From Bombus terrestris (taxonomy: Eukaryota; Arthropoda; Insecta; Hymenoptera; Apidae): a stretch of 64,000 nucleotides of DNA. The stretch lies in NCBI RefSeq assembly GCF_910591885.1, contig NC_063277.1, positions 11,036,001 through 11,100,000 of the forward strand. Direction: 5' to 3'. Shown here piece by piece: positions 25,215 to 38,113 of the stretch; within the stretch, counting starts at the first letter, position 1, and each line of letters begins with the position of its first letter. The notes beneath the pieces are model-generated. The model searched no databases. It worked only from the letters and a program-made list of their open reading frames with translations, and had not been told where the DNA came from. The position numbers were made by a program, and so were the translations under genes.

Positions 25215-27704
25215 GCATAAATCGAGCGATAGACACATATTCTTTCGCTGTCAACCGAGCTTTAACAACCCGTCTTTAAGATAATTACAGAATATATGAT
25301 TTTCAAACTTGTCACACAAATAGACAGTACGGTGGCATGTAAATTGTCAGGCGTAGAAAAAGGGAAGTACAGTGTTTCTTTCAATTTCTATATGTTCTGG
25401 TTAACGAGAAGGAAAGGAGCTCGCACACTCCACGTGCTGCAAATGTACCATTTTCTCACAATAAATTCAACGACACCCTTAGAACCAAAGGAAAAGACAA
25501 AATCAATAAGTCAAATAAACGACGTAATAATAAAATATATATGAAATTAACAGTAAAAGCCGACATCCCGTTACGAGAAACATTAAGCTGAACCATTGAA
25601 AGCATCGTTTACCCGGAACCCACTCAGCTAATACATCTTGCCAACGTCGTTTTTCGAAAGAGTATAACCCCATAACGATCGACCTACTTTTGTCCAGAAT
25701 CACTTGGCAACCGTCTAGCTTAGCAGGAAGGAACATCCAACCCGGGAACACGGATGAGGGCGTCTTCTGGATGATTTTCGACAAGGATACTCTCCCAACA
25801 TAGCAAACCTTCTCTTCACGTGTGTGTTTCTACCTGACTCCAAACCGCACCTGATTTCTGCGGTCACGATCCTTCTCGAATTTCCTTTTATTCGTTTCTG
25901 GTTCGGGTTTTTCGATCGTTATTCGACTCCTAGTCTCTTTCGGCAATCCTTTCTCAACGAGTAAAAAAGAGCAGACAGCCGTAAACAAAACTACAGCTAC
26001 TGGGTAACTTTCCAGCTTTCGACTGCTTCAGACTCGAATATCGAACGTTAGACTTTTCGGACGATCGACACGTCGTGTCTCAATGGTCTCGTAAAAGTGG
26101 GTTATACATAAAACAGGGACCAACGAACGTTAGACTAGTCAAACTAGTTCGGACTAGCCGTGGTATAATGCTCGTCGATTCGCTGCACACGACCCACATC
26201 CAACTGACGGGAATTTTTCGCGGTTACCTCACCTTCGTACGAGCATCACACGAAGGCTTTATAGGCGCTTTGTATTCGATGGCCAGAGTTATGTTTCTTG
26301 ACCGTCAGGGATAAAGCGGGCTTCGTATCCATCGATTATGGAACAAGCTATGTGCATGATACGTGCGACCGACTTTGTAACTTATACATAGTTTGGTTAC
26401 GTAAGGAAATAATTTATGGTAACGAAATTATACGAAGCAACGTGGTGTAGTATCGCACGACGTAGGATTTTCAGGAATTGAAATAGGATTAAACAAATTT
26501 GCTTGTTCCGTTTCCTCTCATTTTAGTCTTTGGCCGTTTGGATTCAATAATTCTTGATGCTTTTATGATTATTCATAAATTTCTTCATTTAAACCATTGA
26601 GAGGACACTTTGGAGAACTCGTTAAAGGAAGTAGGAATTAGATAACATGAATAACGTGAAACCGCGAAATCAAGAATTCCGTTGATTTAAATTCAAGAAA
26701 TGCAAATTTCCAATTACTTAGATTCCAGGAATAGGGATTTTCTTAGCATTTTAAAAAAATGAATAGAATTAAAGATGAGTTTCCGATAGAAATGGGAAGG
26801 CAATGTTCGGTTATCTGTTAAACGATATGAACTTTCAACGTTTACCAGGTTTTTAAAACCTGCAGGTAAAGTGTACGGTAAAAACTAAAACTAAGGCCGA
26901 GATAAATTATTCGAGCACTCGTGATTGTTTCAAAGATAAATGTCCTAAAATCGGATCAAAAGCGTAGAATAAATCTTTCTCACTCGAGACTTGCTTCTAT
27001 TCATTGCGTTACGTGCAAGTGCATGCCGGGGTCTATCTGTTTCTCGCATTTCTTATTTCTCACGGCAATAAATAACGATTAACGTAAAATTTCTGGTTAT
27101 TAGTTCAATTATGTTTATTAAGAACGAAGCAATAGATATAAATGGCTTTAGTCTGGTCTGGTCCAATCGTAGTACCGTGTTTGATATAATCTCACCAATT
27201 TCCGCTGTGCATTCTTGATTAGCGCAATATCTTGTACTTTTGAACAAGGACAAAGCCAACACCCATTCTCGATGATGATTCGGAAACAGGGCAAATTATC
27301 GCGCTCTGGTTATATTACAGAGGTTCGGTTGGCAAAGCCATCAAACTTATTAACGGCGTTTTAATGAAGTGTTACCAGTGGAAGAGGAGTAGTTTACATA
27401 AACTATAACGCTTTGAAGTTGAGCGTCAGAGCACAGAAAGGCGAAACTAAGGAGGAATTAAAGTTTGAAATGTATAAAGCTTGTTATTTATTAGAATTAA
27501 ACGCAAACAATTAACTAAGAATAATTGCGACGTCGTATAGAGATAATCGATATCTTTTTTAGAATTAAGCCAGTCGAGGCATTTTCGTGTTCAGGGGACG
27601 TTCGAATGATTCTCAAAATAATTCGTTAATTTCTCAGTAACGGAAAATTTATTTTCTATACATTTTTAATTTTCTAATAATCTTCTCATTTTTTACAGAT
27701 TAAG
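25215..27704. other. Intron with one GC-richer patch
   Basis: Positions 25560-26310 are GC-richer, with short unrecognised frames (93 codons minus, 79 codons plus) and a repeated word GAACGTTAGACT (26043, 26126). A bulged hairpin at 26841-26870 pairs TTTACCAGGTTTT with AAAACCTGCAGGTAAA. The rest is AT-rich. Confidence 0.4.
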
Positions 27705-27709
27705 ATAAT

Positions 27710-27976
27710 TGTTGTTATTTTAGGTTTTAGAGGTAGGATCGCGTTAGTTATTATTATGTTATATAGATAATAAATCCACACTTCTCGAGGCAGAAAGAAC
27801 TTTATTGCACACACTTAGAAGGGTCACAAACGAATGAAAGAAAAAAAGCAAGAGGGGTCCTAAAACTATCGATCAGGTCTATCGACCGTGTCTAGGAACA
27901 ACTTCTAGTTACTTCTTTTGTAACTAGCCGTCAGCATATAGATGGCGAGCAAGAACTCACGTTGTTATTTTCAACA
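27710..27976 (+). mobile_element. Solo LTR (retrotransposon)
   Basis: The element begins TGTTG and ends CAACA, the canonical TG...CA LTR termini extended to a five-base inverted repeat. It is flanked by a perfect five-base duplication, ATAAT, at 27705-27709 and 27977-27981. Inside are a possible TATA (about 27760), a polyadenylation signal AATAAA at 27769-27774 and a perfect hairpin CTAGTTAC/GTAACTAG at 27905-27927. No internal region or second LTR adjoins it, so it is the product of LTR-LTR recombination. Length 267 bp and a five-base duplication fit a Copia- or Gypsy-type element; the superfamily is undetermined, as is the orientation. Confidence 0.75.
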
Positions 27977-27981
27977 ATAAT

Positions 27982-29606
27982 TAATAATAATTAAGATAAT
28001 AAATGCAAATCACATAAAATTTATCGAATCAAGAAAATCTCAACTCAACAGATATAGACGTATCGCAGTTATAATAAGTATTTGTGTATCTAATATCTTT
28101 TTTTCTCTTTTATTTCTATGTTGTCCCTCTTCTCTCGCATTACTATGGGATTAACAAATAAATTAATCCATTTGTGTTGAGAGTCAATAATTGTAAGCTT
28201 TCCATAAACGAAGTTAAATATTTAAGTAAATTAACCGCTATAGAAACAGCGGTAATAATAATTTAACCAGATAACACAGGTCAGGGCGTGAAACTTTGGC
28301 TTCATTGTTTGGTTTCTCTACCCGACGATCGATTTGTGAGATTTACTCGCAAAGCATAGAATCTGGACAAGTTGTCCCTAAGTAAGGGTATATATTCAAG
28401 CGCTTAAAAGCGCTGTCGACTTCTTGAATACGCTTCCAAAAACACATAACAAAGAAAATCATCGATCATTCTAATCGTTCTTAATATACGTGATCTTTTA
28501 CTTCAATTATATATTAAAGTTTTCCTTAAAACATTAAAATATCCCGGTTGGTTGAAATGAGTGTAAAATTAAACCATAAACATACGAAGAAGATATCACA
28601 TCAAAAGAAAATAAACGTAAAACACATATAAAAAGAATAATGGAAATTAAGATCTCTCGAAACACAAATTATTACATAGAATATTATAACACGACCGAAG
28701 AAAATTTATTCTAACAATAAATATTAATATAATTCGCTTTATTCAGAGCTATGTTTCTCTTAAAATCGCAGCTTTCGATATTCAAGCTTTTGTCATTCGT
28801 AACATAATCAATCACTTATAAGTAATGCATCAATGCTAAAATTCCGGGATACCAAATTGGAAATAAAAGCGAGAGATAGTTGGCGATTAAAATAAGCGAA
28901 AAATCGCGCCGGTTAAATTACTGACGAAGATGCATCGCGTTCATCCTAACAATCTCATTTCCTTCGAGTGATTAAAGCCGACCTATTTCAAGAGTAGAAA
29001 CGATAAAAACGTTTATTCGAAACGAAAAGCCATGGCCCGTAAACAGATGGTAAATAGGGTCGATTCACAATTTACTCGAAAGCATTTAAGAGGATAAAAG
29101 AGTATGACCACGATTGGAAGCGGAATTGAAGGTGTGCTTAACGTTCCGTTAATTTTATTGATAACGTTACGTAATCGACCATTGTTAAATAAAATGACGA
29201 AAGGTACGTTAATAATCCTCATAAAGCTTTTGATAAGGGGCTGAACATAATCGTATTACGTTTACAATAATTGGAAACGAGCGATGCGACGCCAGCGTGC
29301 TTGCTGCACAGGAAATAATATTTTATTACAATTAAAGAACACGTTGGCTGAACTTTTGACGCGTACCATGAAGTATTAATTGGCAAATAAATTACACGGA
29401 TCGTTGCAACGCGAATCTCCGACCATTGTACACTGGTTTTATTCTCTCGGTAAAAGAAAATGAATTTTACTGAAGTGAAACATCAAAAGACTCGCAATTT
29501 GTTGTTCTTTGCATATATTAACGAGAGAAATTATAGGGTCACGTAACAAATTATGCCATATCTCATTAAGACGATCTGCATTCTAACGTGGTAAATATAC
29601 ACGCGG
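27982..29606. other. AT-rich intron with nested hairpin
   Basis: At 28393-28430, TATTCAAG pairs with CTTGAATA and inside it AGCGCT(TAAA)AGCGCT forms a second hairpin. No coding potential elsewhere. Confidence 0.4.
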
Positions 29607-29768
29607 AATATTAAACAGCACATATGAGATATTATTAAATTTGAGATTAAAAAATATATATATTTATTATTATTATTATATTATTATTATCCAGATCGAA
29701 AAAGAAATATATATATATTTTGTATTAATCTCGAATTTAATAATAACTCGAGTGTCCTGTTTAATATT
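29607..29768. repeat. Long imperfect inverted repeat (hairpin)
   Basis: Arms of about 60 bases (29607-29665 and 29704-29768) pair with a loop of about 38. Of the outer 44 bases roughly 38 pair, including ATTATTAAATTTGAGATTAA against the right arm's complement. The inner arms are AT alternations. No target duplication flanks it. It could be a MITE, a fold-back element or a hairpin RNA source. Confidence 0.6.
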
Positions 29769-30090
29769 ATATAATATATTATATATATATATATATTAAA
29801 ATATACGTTCAACTGCAGTAGACTTTTTAGTTCAAGTTTTGCTCTGCTATTTACCTTTCTATGGGAAGAAAAAAGTTTAGAAAACGAGAGGAAGAAGAAT
29901 GAAGAATATATTATAGATAAATCTTCCCTGTTCGTAATCTAGTACAGATACATCATCATCCCGATCAAATAAAGAAAACACAGTCAAATTATCAAGTCAA
30001 TTATCCATCGAATTTTAACGATATCTCAATGAATTATTAACGTTTAAGATAATTTAACGAGTTATTAACATTCCATAAACACAAAGAATA
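29769..30090. other. AT-rich intron with TA microsatellite
   Basis: An alternating TA tract runs at about 29766-29798 just after the hairpin; otherwise unremarkable. Confidence 0.5.
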
Positions 30091-30740
30091 TCCAATTCAC
30101 AAGAACAAATATTCGATTATCATCGACCTATTACCGAAGCTCACCATCATCCTGCGTGATTTTCCATCACGAGAAAAATCACCAACGTGACAAAAATTAA
30201 AATCCTGAAAAGCCAGAGTATACAAAAGGAGAATCGAAAAGGAAGAGCTTGCGCACGCTGATTGAGAGATTGAGAGGAAGCTCTTAGTCTCTGGACGATC
30301 GAATGGAAGCTTCGCGTTGAACTGACATGGCACCTAAGGAAAAGCTGGCAAGAGCTAAAATAAGCGGCGACGTAAAAAAGCTGCATAAGAGCGCGCAAGA
30401 ACGTGGAACAGAAGAGGAAACTTGGAATATCATACAACTAAAAATGATACGCACGAAAAGAAAAATCTGCCTTCGCAGGTTACATAGTCGACCGTAATGG
30501 AGTATGCAGTCGCGAAAGAGTGCTTTTGTCGTGAACACGTAATGAATGCGGTAGCTGCGATAAGATCTTGGTGATTCCACCAAGAGAAACACGTTTGTGC
30601 CAGTGGAACGAGGTTTTGGCGCTTGCCAAATGTCTGGTATCAATTTCGAGGAAAGTTTGCGGAGATTTGTCGAGCAATCAAAAGTAGAGGGGTGGGCTGT
30701 TTCTTCTCCTTCCGAGTTTGAGGGATAAAACTACCCTCTC
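30091..30740. other. GC-richer block with two adjacent hairpins
   Basis: Purine-rich block with overlapping minus-strand frames (up to 119 codons), none recognisable. TCTTGGTGATTCCACCAAGA (30566-30585) is a perfect eight-base-pair hairpin, and TTTGGC(GCTT)GCCAAA lies 29 bases on at 30615-30630. The pair may be coincidental or part of a structured transcript. Confidence 0.35.
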
Positions 30741-33700
30741 GAGTTTGATCCCTTTGATGCGATCTTGGAAACTGTTAGCTACACTCGGGAAGGTTTTAAT
30801 GGGATATGAAGGTGTTAGAAGTGAAACAATTCCATCTCTCGACCCTTTCGTGTCTTTTCTTCTCGAGATATTAATCATAGAAAATTTCGAAAAATTGTAC
30901 AATATCTTATAATTACGTGAGAAACTTCAAACTTCTTCAGGTTGAAATTATTACAATTTTTCAAGTTCTGCTTTTGTTTTGCTTTCAGTTAAGATCTCTT
31001 TAAAGTTCTCAGTAGGATTCGGAAAATCTATTATTGAAAAATTAATGTTAAAATTGAATCTCAGAATTTCAGAAAATTCGCTAGCTTACCAAATATTATT
31101 ATGGTTCAAATAGCCACTCATTCAAATAAACGAAAAAAAAGAAATAAAAATGGTACTGTACCTCATATTATCACTTTAGTTGCTCGACAAAGAGGATATT
31201 ACGATTAAATAAAATAAAAAGGAACACAAAAAGGTAAATTCTTCGGCCATATAATAATCTTACTTTAAGTCTTTGATGTATAAAGAGCGAAGAACATTTT
31301 TACAGTACTGGTACTACAAAATATTCAAACTGAGTTTCTCTTCTTTGTGTTTAACGATTAAATTTACTACCTTTTTACGAAAATACTGCACGACAGTAAA
31401 TTAGGAATGGAAGAGTTGCATCTGTTCTGAAAGAGTTAAATGCTAAACATCAACTGATCGAAATGATACAAAATAAACAAGAATTTTAACAAATAACTTT
31501 CATAATTTTTCTTACATTCCAAGTTATTATAGTTCAACTAAAAAACGAAATTAAGTAAAGTGCTTCTGACTTCAGTCCACCAGTTTGTTTTTATATTTAT
31601 AGCATATATATGTGCACGCAACTATAGTTAATTAATAGTAAAGAATCGTTAATTTACAATATCGACTGCTGCGTATTATCCTTTTTCACATGGGAAATCA
31701 TCGATTTTATATGTGTAACGTATGAGCATATTATTAATTATCGATTCGTATGCAGTATCGGTATTAAAATAAGAATAACTGCAATTGATTGTAAATAATC
31801 GAGAGTATACGTAGCTCTCTCACGAACGTAAAAATATCAATAGCTTCGAAAATAATTACAAGAATGGTTCTTCTTCGATTTCCCATCGAACATTTCCATT
31901 GATGCATCAAATATTCTTCTTCCCGAAAAACTATAAAACATTCGTCTAAAAAACTTTTGCATCCGGCTGGGTTCTCAAAGTAGCATCAGAGGCATGAAAC
32001 TTCCGAGGATAGTTTTATCCTTTAAACTTGAGTTAGTGTAGGTAAAAAAAATACGTGTCTCTCTCGCTTCTGGCTGGTTTATAAATTTTAAAAGTTTCAC
32101 GGAGAATCGGTAGTAGACATTTTGGACGCTTGAATGCAAAATAATTTAGTAAGTTCCTAATTTGTTTATCATACAGTAACGTCTGTCTTAATCGACCAAT
32201 AACTTCCAACAACTCGTGAAAAGGAAAATTCCAAATGAAACAACCTTAGTTTCTTTATTATTTATTGAACCTTTCGTTGGTCAATATATGTATTCGTTAA
32301 CAATTTGTAGACAAACTGGATATTACCTCCTAATTGTAATCTAATTTTTTTACTGTTCGAGATATTCAAAAAATCTATAATCTACAAATCGTGTAGGATC
32401 ATGCAGGCTTTTATACATTTTTGGGTAATTTAAATGTACAAAAATAATACTAGATTTCATTGTATGCAAGATGACGAATCACCGTGAGAAAGGTGTCATT
32501 CTTTAGAGCATCCACCGAGAAATGTAACGATATTAATTATCTGTGCGGAAACTGCAGGAATTTTGAAAACAAATTTTAGTCAGCTTGTCGAAAGACTACT
32601 TTACTTTTTCTCTGACTTCGATGATCTTGGAATATGCTATGAAGCTCAACATTTTTAAACAACTTCCTCTTATACGTATAACCGGTGGTCGGCTTTAGTT
32701 TTTTACAGGCACAAATCTCTGTGACATGGCCAGCCAGCATTGCATTGTCGCAGTCGCAATACAGCCAAGTTCGTTGCCTGTTGAGAAGGAATTTTTTACG
32801 ATACTTTAAAGTGTTTATCGTTGACATTTCCCGTGCCATGTGGTCCCTAAGGTTCCAAAGCTGCTGTTTCTTCATTTTTCGAGCTCCGTCCAAACATTAG
32901 AATTTCTTCTTTCCTACGTGTCCTTTACCTTTTATCAAGTAATTGCGATTTAACGAATTTATTCAATTATTCTTTAAAGTAATTAAGCAGATGCCGGATA
33001 ACTAAGGTCGACCGGAAGTTGTATGTACAGGGAAAGGTTGTTCGAAATGTGTTGAACTTTTACAAGATACTTCGACATCATTGAAATCGGAGAGGAAGTA
33101 AAACTTTCACAACTTTACCAAAATTTCTTTTTATCTATCCACCACGTTGCGTATAATGAAATCTAGCCAAAAATAGCAATACGCTAAAATGAAATAATAT
33201 GCAAAATATTATTGAAAATATTATGTAAAATATTCCAATAAAATTCTCATAACATTTTTCTACTTGTGTCAGAAATTTGCATAAAAATGCACTTATTACT
33301 CTACTGCATCGTATAACCATTAATTAAAAATCCATAATTCGAAGATTTTCTCAATAAAAGTGAATACTCGAAGAGAAAAGAGTTTTGAGGGTAAAATTTC
33401 TATTTATCATCAATGACTTACTTTGAATGGCGGAGGATTAATTAATAAGAAAGGACAGTAATTTATGTGCTCATCCATATCGCGTAAACAGTTTCGGCTT
33501 CAATTGTTCTCAGAGCAGTAACCGTTATAGCAAACTCTCAAATAGCCAGTTTTGTTACATCAGAAACTTGATGAAGATTAATCGTCAATTAAGATAGTGA
33601 AACCATGGGAATAAGCTTGATTCAATCGTGAAATGTGGTGAATGGTACAAAAGGCGTGTCTTTACCATCTGTTGGAAAAAAAACCGATCTTAAACGGTTT

Positions 33701-35950
33701 TTACAAGTTCTGAAAGCTCTGGGACCTATCAGACGCGTGATAGACAGAAGACTACCAGATTATCTCGAGTGGTTCTTCAGATTAAGATCCTAAGGACCTC
33801 GTCGGTCATAAATTAACGGATTTCTCAAGGACCAAATGTTCTTTTTTCCTGTTTCCTGGCTGTTCCTTCGCATTAATGCACACCCGCGTCTCAGAAAAAT
33901 TAAGAAAACCGATGTAAGATTCTTTTCGATATGCGGATAAGCCGATAAGATATTTTAAAATGAGAGACGATACTGTTACATATCAATTATACCGAAAATT
34001 CTAAAAATGTCTTTCTACATTTCAGATGTACCATTTCAAGCTTGAGGAGAGTAGATCATCTAACATTGTAGTAAATTGTAATATTTCCAACGAAATTAAT
34101 TTTTTACGTTGAAATTTCTAGTCGAAGATTTTCTGCTCTTTGCAAATGTATGTATATTACATAAAACGATTACTTCAGTTACGTTATTAGACACGATTAT
34201 TTTTCGAAACAATACACGCGTGTGCCGGTACATTGTACAATTAAAAACAGAGGTAATTTCATCGTGCGAATTAAAGTTAAATTATCAAAAGGCTGTTGGG
34301 AATTTGATTGCTACAAATTTCCCGTGTTTTATCTCGTTACGCAAATACCACTCGAATAAGAAAATATTCGATTACAATGGCTATTGAATTATTAAATCCA
34401 GGTGAAAACAACGGCACGTTTCATCAATTGAGAACAACAGAATTCGCCGGTTTAATCTCACTGAAATAACTAGCAATCTCGAAACTACAATCACCCTCTT
34501 AGCTACCTAGTGGAAACACAATGTTATTTCATTTGTACGCCAGTTTGCGCCAAAATCTCGCGGAATTACCTCACAGAATAGAGCGGACCGTCAGGTACAA
34601 GACTGGAAAAATTGGAGCACTTAGTAAAAAGTAAAGTGCTACAGCTGTTACGAGACATAAAAGAAAACTCGCCATGGATATAGTGAATTTTGCAATGACA
34701 AGAATAAAGTAAATTATATGTAATTTTAAATTATAACGTTTCACGTTGCTACAATATCTCGTTTATTACTAACTCTTATTATTGTTTTATGTTATGCAGA
34801 GTGTTAAAAAAAAGTCTGAGTCTTTTCCAAGGGCTTACAAAGTTCCCTGATTCCTCATGTGCGAATAAATTACTTAATTGCAGATTACTTGGTTTTGGTT
34901 CATATTTTACGTTTATACATCATGAGTGGTAGCATATGTTTCGCAAAGTATAAAATACAAATTAAAATTAAATACACAACTTCAAATATAGCATGAATTA
35001 TTTCAGTCAGCTATGAGTAACAATTCCAGTTGTGAATTATATGAATTCAAACTGAATTGGGATAACTAAATGATAATTAAGTGTAGTAGTAAATAGAATA
35101 CAACACGTATTTGCAGCTTTAATATTCTATCGTGTTACACATATGTACAAGCATGTGTATTATTGATTTAAATTAAATTGAAAGTTACAATTAAATTTAA
35201 TACGTTTATTGCTGACTGAATTTCAATATTTAATTACGTGCTGATGAATAATTTTCCTGTAAAATCTATCTATGGATAGTGATCTTACGCATAAGTTCTC
35301 CGCTAATAATTAAAAACAATTTAAAGTTTCATGATTTTTTACTTTTTTACTTACATCGCGCTACCGCTTGATTTTGAGATGTACCCTTGAACCTTTTAAC
35401 TCTTAGAAACTTATATTTCTCTTTATATTTCTCTCTGGTTACACGGTATATACTTCACACAAATTCTACGTTTATAAACTATATAACATTAAGTACTATC
35501 ATGTTTCTTAAAAGAAGCATAGCAACAACACCTACCCAGAATACACTGTTACCCATAACATACAAGAGTCATTAATGTCAGAGAACTGGAAATGCCAATA
35601 ACGACCAAAGAATCGATGAAATCTATAAATCTCTTTCTCTTTATTTTATTAACTATCATATCCTCCTATATCTTCTTTATACCTCATACTATAGCATAAA
35701 TCAAACTCTAATAATGTATTTTGGAGTATTTTAATATAACACAATTTTAGCGAGAATGAAGCATCCTGCCGAAATATTTCCTGCGTCCAATCTTTACGGA
35801 AATAACGTGTAAATGATCCATCCAACAAAATTGCAAACGCCAGTTTTCACGACAGAAGACGTTTCAAAGCGTAAGAGTTATTTCGATTGATAAAGAATTA
35901 TTTCTCTCGTAAGCGTAACTGCGCGAGGATAGCAAAAGCGTTGAAACCGC
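30741..35950. other. AT-rich intron
   Basis: Long AT-rich stretch. Items: unassigned ORF at 32576-32875, a hairpin AAAAACCG/CGGTTTTT near 33677-33703, and a doubled TATATTTCTCT at about 35410-35434. Otherwise I see nothing. Confidence 0.45.
32576..32875 (-). other. Unassigned ORF, 99 codons
   Basis: Runs from ATG (32873-32875) to a stop at 32576-32578. The translation is basic, with a central cysteine pattern YCDCD...ICACKK (residues about 45-65) and basic flanks. It has no signal peptide, membrane segment or family motif that I recognise. It is in the same orientation as Fas1 but shows no splice context linking it. Chance ORFs of this length are expected in 64 kb, so coding status is doubtful; a decayed transposase exon is another possibility. 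Confidence 0.15.
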
Positions 35951-36600
35951 TGATCGATGCGTTGAAGCTGCACTCGGACACAACGTTCGTGTTTCGCGTA
36001 TAGCCGAGGTATCATCGACTGCACGAGTGCATTCAGGAAGCATCTACAAAGCACATACTCGCTCGTGTAACGAGTACGTATTTACCAGGCCGTTACATGA
36101 ATACCTGTACGATGTAATGCAGCTGAATGGTCGAGAAACTGCATAAAACGCTGGTTTTCAACCGGTGAAGCCGCGACAACAGAGGTAACTTCTCTGTTAT
36201 TTCTTGCACGTTCTCCTGGACATGTTTCCCTTGTTCCTTCGAATCCACCGATGAAATATGACGCCGAATATGTATCTCTTGGTTGGCGGTCAGACGCATT
36301 TCTCCCTTAATTTATGCACAATATCCGTGAACTTCAACTAATGCTAATGAATTACTCTCGCGCTGCTACGATACTACCGACTACGTGCGCCACGGTTTTC
36401 GCAACAATGTAAAGGTGCCATTCCATTTACGCCGCTTATAATCTCGCGTCAGACGAGCAAGATGAATTGCTCGTGTCCCACTGAAAAGATCGTAAGTGCC
36501 GGAAAATTTGTTTGGTTCCGGTACAGCGCACGTGTCGTTTAATTTCGCGTCAAGGATGTTCAGTTTCTTACACCGGTAATTTGTCTGTCGCGATACGAAT
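35951..36600. other. GC-richer non-coding block
   Basis: Mixed composition with CpGs and a perfect hairpin AACAGAG/CTCTGTT at about 36178-36199. No frame above 70 codons. A possible regulatory element. Confidence 0.3.
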
Positions 36601-37963
36601 GCAGTTAATGATGTTCTGTTTCAATTTCATTCGAATAATTTGCTATTCTATTTTTCTATTTCGATTGTTGGAAGAGAATTTTATTTCATACATCGTGGAT
36701 TTGATATTTTCGCTAGTAGTCTAGCGCCTAGTGATAATAATTTGGCATGTAATATAAAAATTGGCATAAATACTTCGTTATAACGTTTGGATATCTCGTT
36801 GTTTTATTACAGGTATAAAATCCAGAACTGTTCAATCCTCAGAATCAAGAACTGTTTCAACCCATTTTTAACAGAAACAAATAGATATCAACAGTATTTT
36901 ATTAGAAAGCCTCAAAAACTAAAGACTATTATCGAAACTGTAAGAGAAAAATAATTTTTCTATCATTAAATGATAGAGTTGATAATTTTCTTTTGCAAAT
37001 TTTTAAATCGAACTCTTGCGAGAATTTCACTTAGTTGAACCACTGCGTAATATACACTTACATCAATTGCATTAACATGTGTATTTATATTTTATTTTCT
37101 TTTTAAATATAAATTAATGGGAATCGTTTTTAACGACAAGCTTGTGTCAATATTCATAAAATTTTGAAGATTTCGAATATTGATAAAAAAAATGTCTGCG
37201 TACTTTGTCGTGGAGAAGAGCTAGCTACATGGCTTAAATAATATAGTATCATAATAGCCTAAGGTATTTAGTGTACAAAGCTTAGAAATTTAGCATGGCC
37301 CGAAGTAACCTGTAATCGGACTACACGGCAACTTGATTAGGGACTTAGCATGACTTATGTTGCGGAATAGCAGCTCTTTATTTAATAATCTATTAATCGT
37401 CGTATCCCGTTGACAAATACGATTAGAATGGATAATTGTACCTACAATTATGCGGGCCTCTTCGCCTTGCTCCACGATGAAATTTCTGTCCTAACAAACA
37501 CTTCTCCTTAATTTGATCGATTAAATATGCAAATTATGCATCCGGTTGTACCCCTTTAACACTACGAACATAGTAATACAGTATTTTACTATGTACATGA
37601 CATAAAATATTAAAATTGATAAAAATTAGTTATATACTTAAGAATAGTTTGCAATTGAAATTGGAAACTCTATGCAAAATAATATTACGTATAAATCAAT
37701 TTTAAATATAATAATATAATATAAATATAATAGATAAAAATAATATAATAATCTATTTTAAAGTATTCTTGGATTAGGAACTTCAATGACTTTCCGCATT
37801 ACATCCAAATTGGTGAAATAAAACCACTGTGTAATGATTATAATTAAAATTAAAGAAATAACATGAAATAGTCTTTATTAGTCTTTTCTGCTTTAAGTTA
37901 AATTTAAGTTATGATAATATTATAAGAGTTTATAACACGAAAATTAATAGAATTAAACATATA
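36601..37963. other. AT-rich intron
   Basis: Uniformly AT-rich, with an ATAATATA-type low-complexity patch at 37703-37752. Nothing else seen. Confidence 0.5.
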
Positions 37964-38111
37964 CAGTGGCAAACGTATAAATAGAAAAAGTTCTTATGTT
38001 AAATTTAATATGACTTAGTTCGGGATTACTATACGAAAACTAACTAAAATTAACTTACTTATAGTACTGCAAAATACAAGAAACGTATACCTATTTATAT
38101 GCTTGTCAGTG
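37964..38111. mobile_element. Tc1-type MITE, 148 bp
   Basis: The left end CAGTGGCAAACGTATAAATA and the inverted right end CACTGACAAGCATATAAATA match at 16 of 20 bases. The element is flanked by TA on both sides (37962-37963 and 38112-38113), the target duplication of Tc1/mariner transposases. The interior is AT-rich with no transposase sequence. CAGTGGCAAA is close to the classical Tc1 terminal consensus. Confidence 0.7.
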
Positions 38112-38113
38112 TA

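Noticed and set aside
24855..25220. 121-codon plus-strand frame
   Set aside because: Begins at GTG and is generated by the degenerate 26-base tandem repeat.
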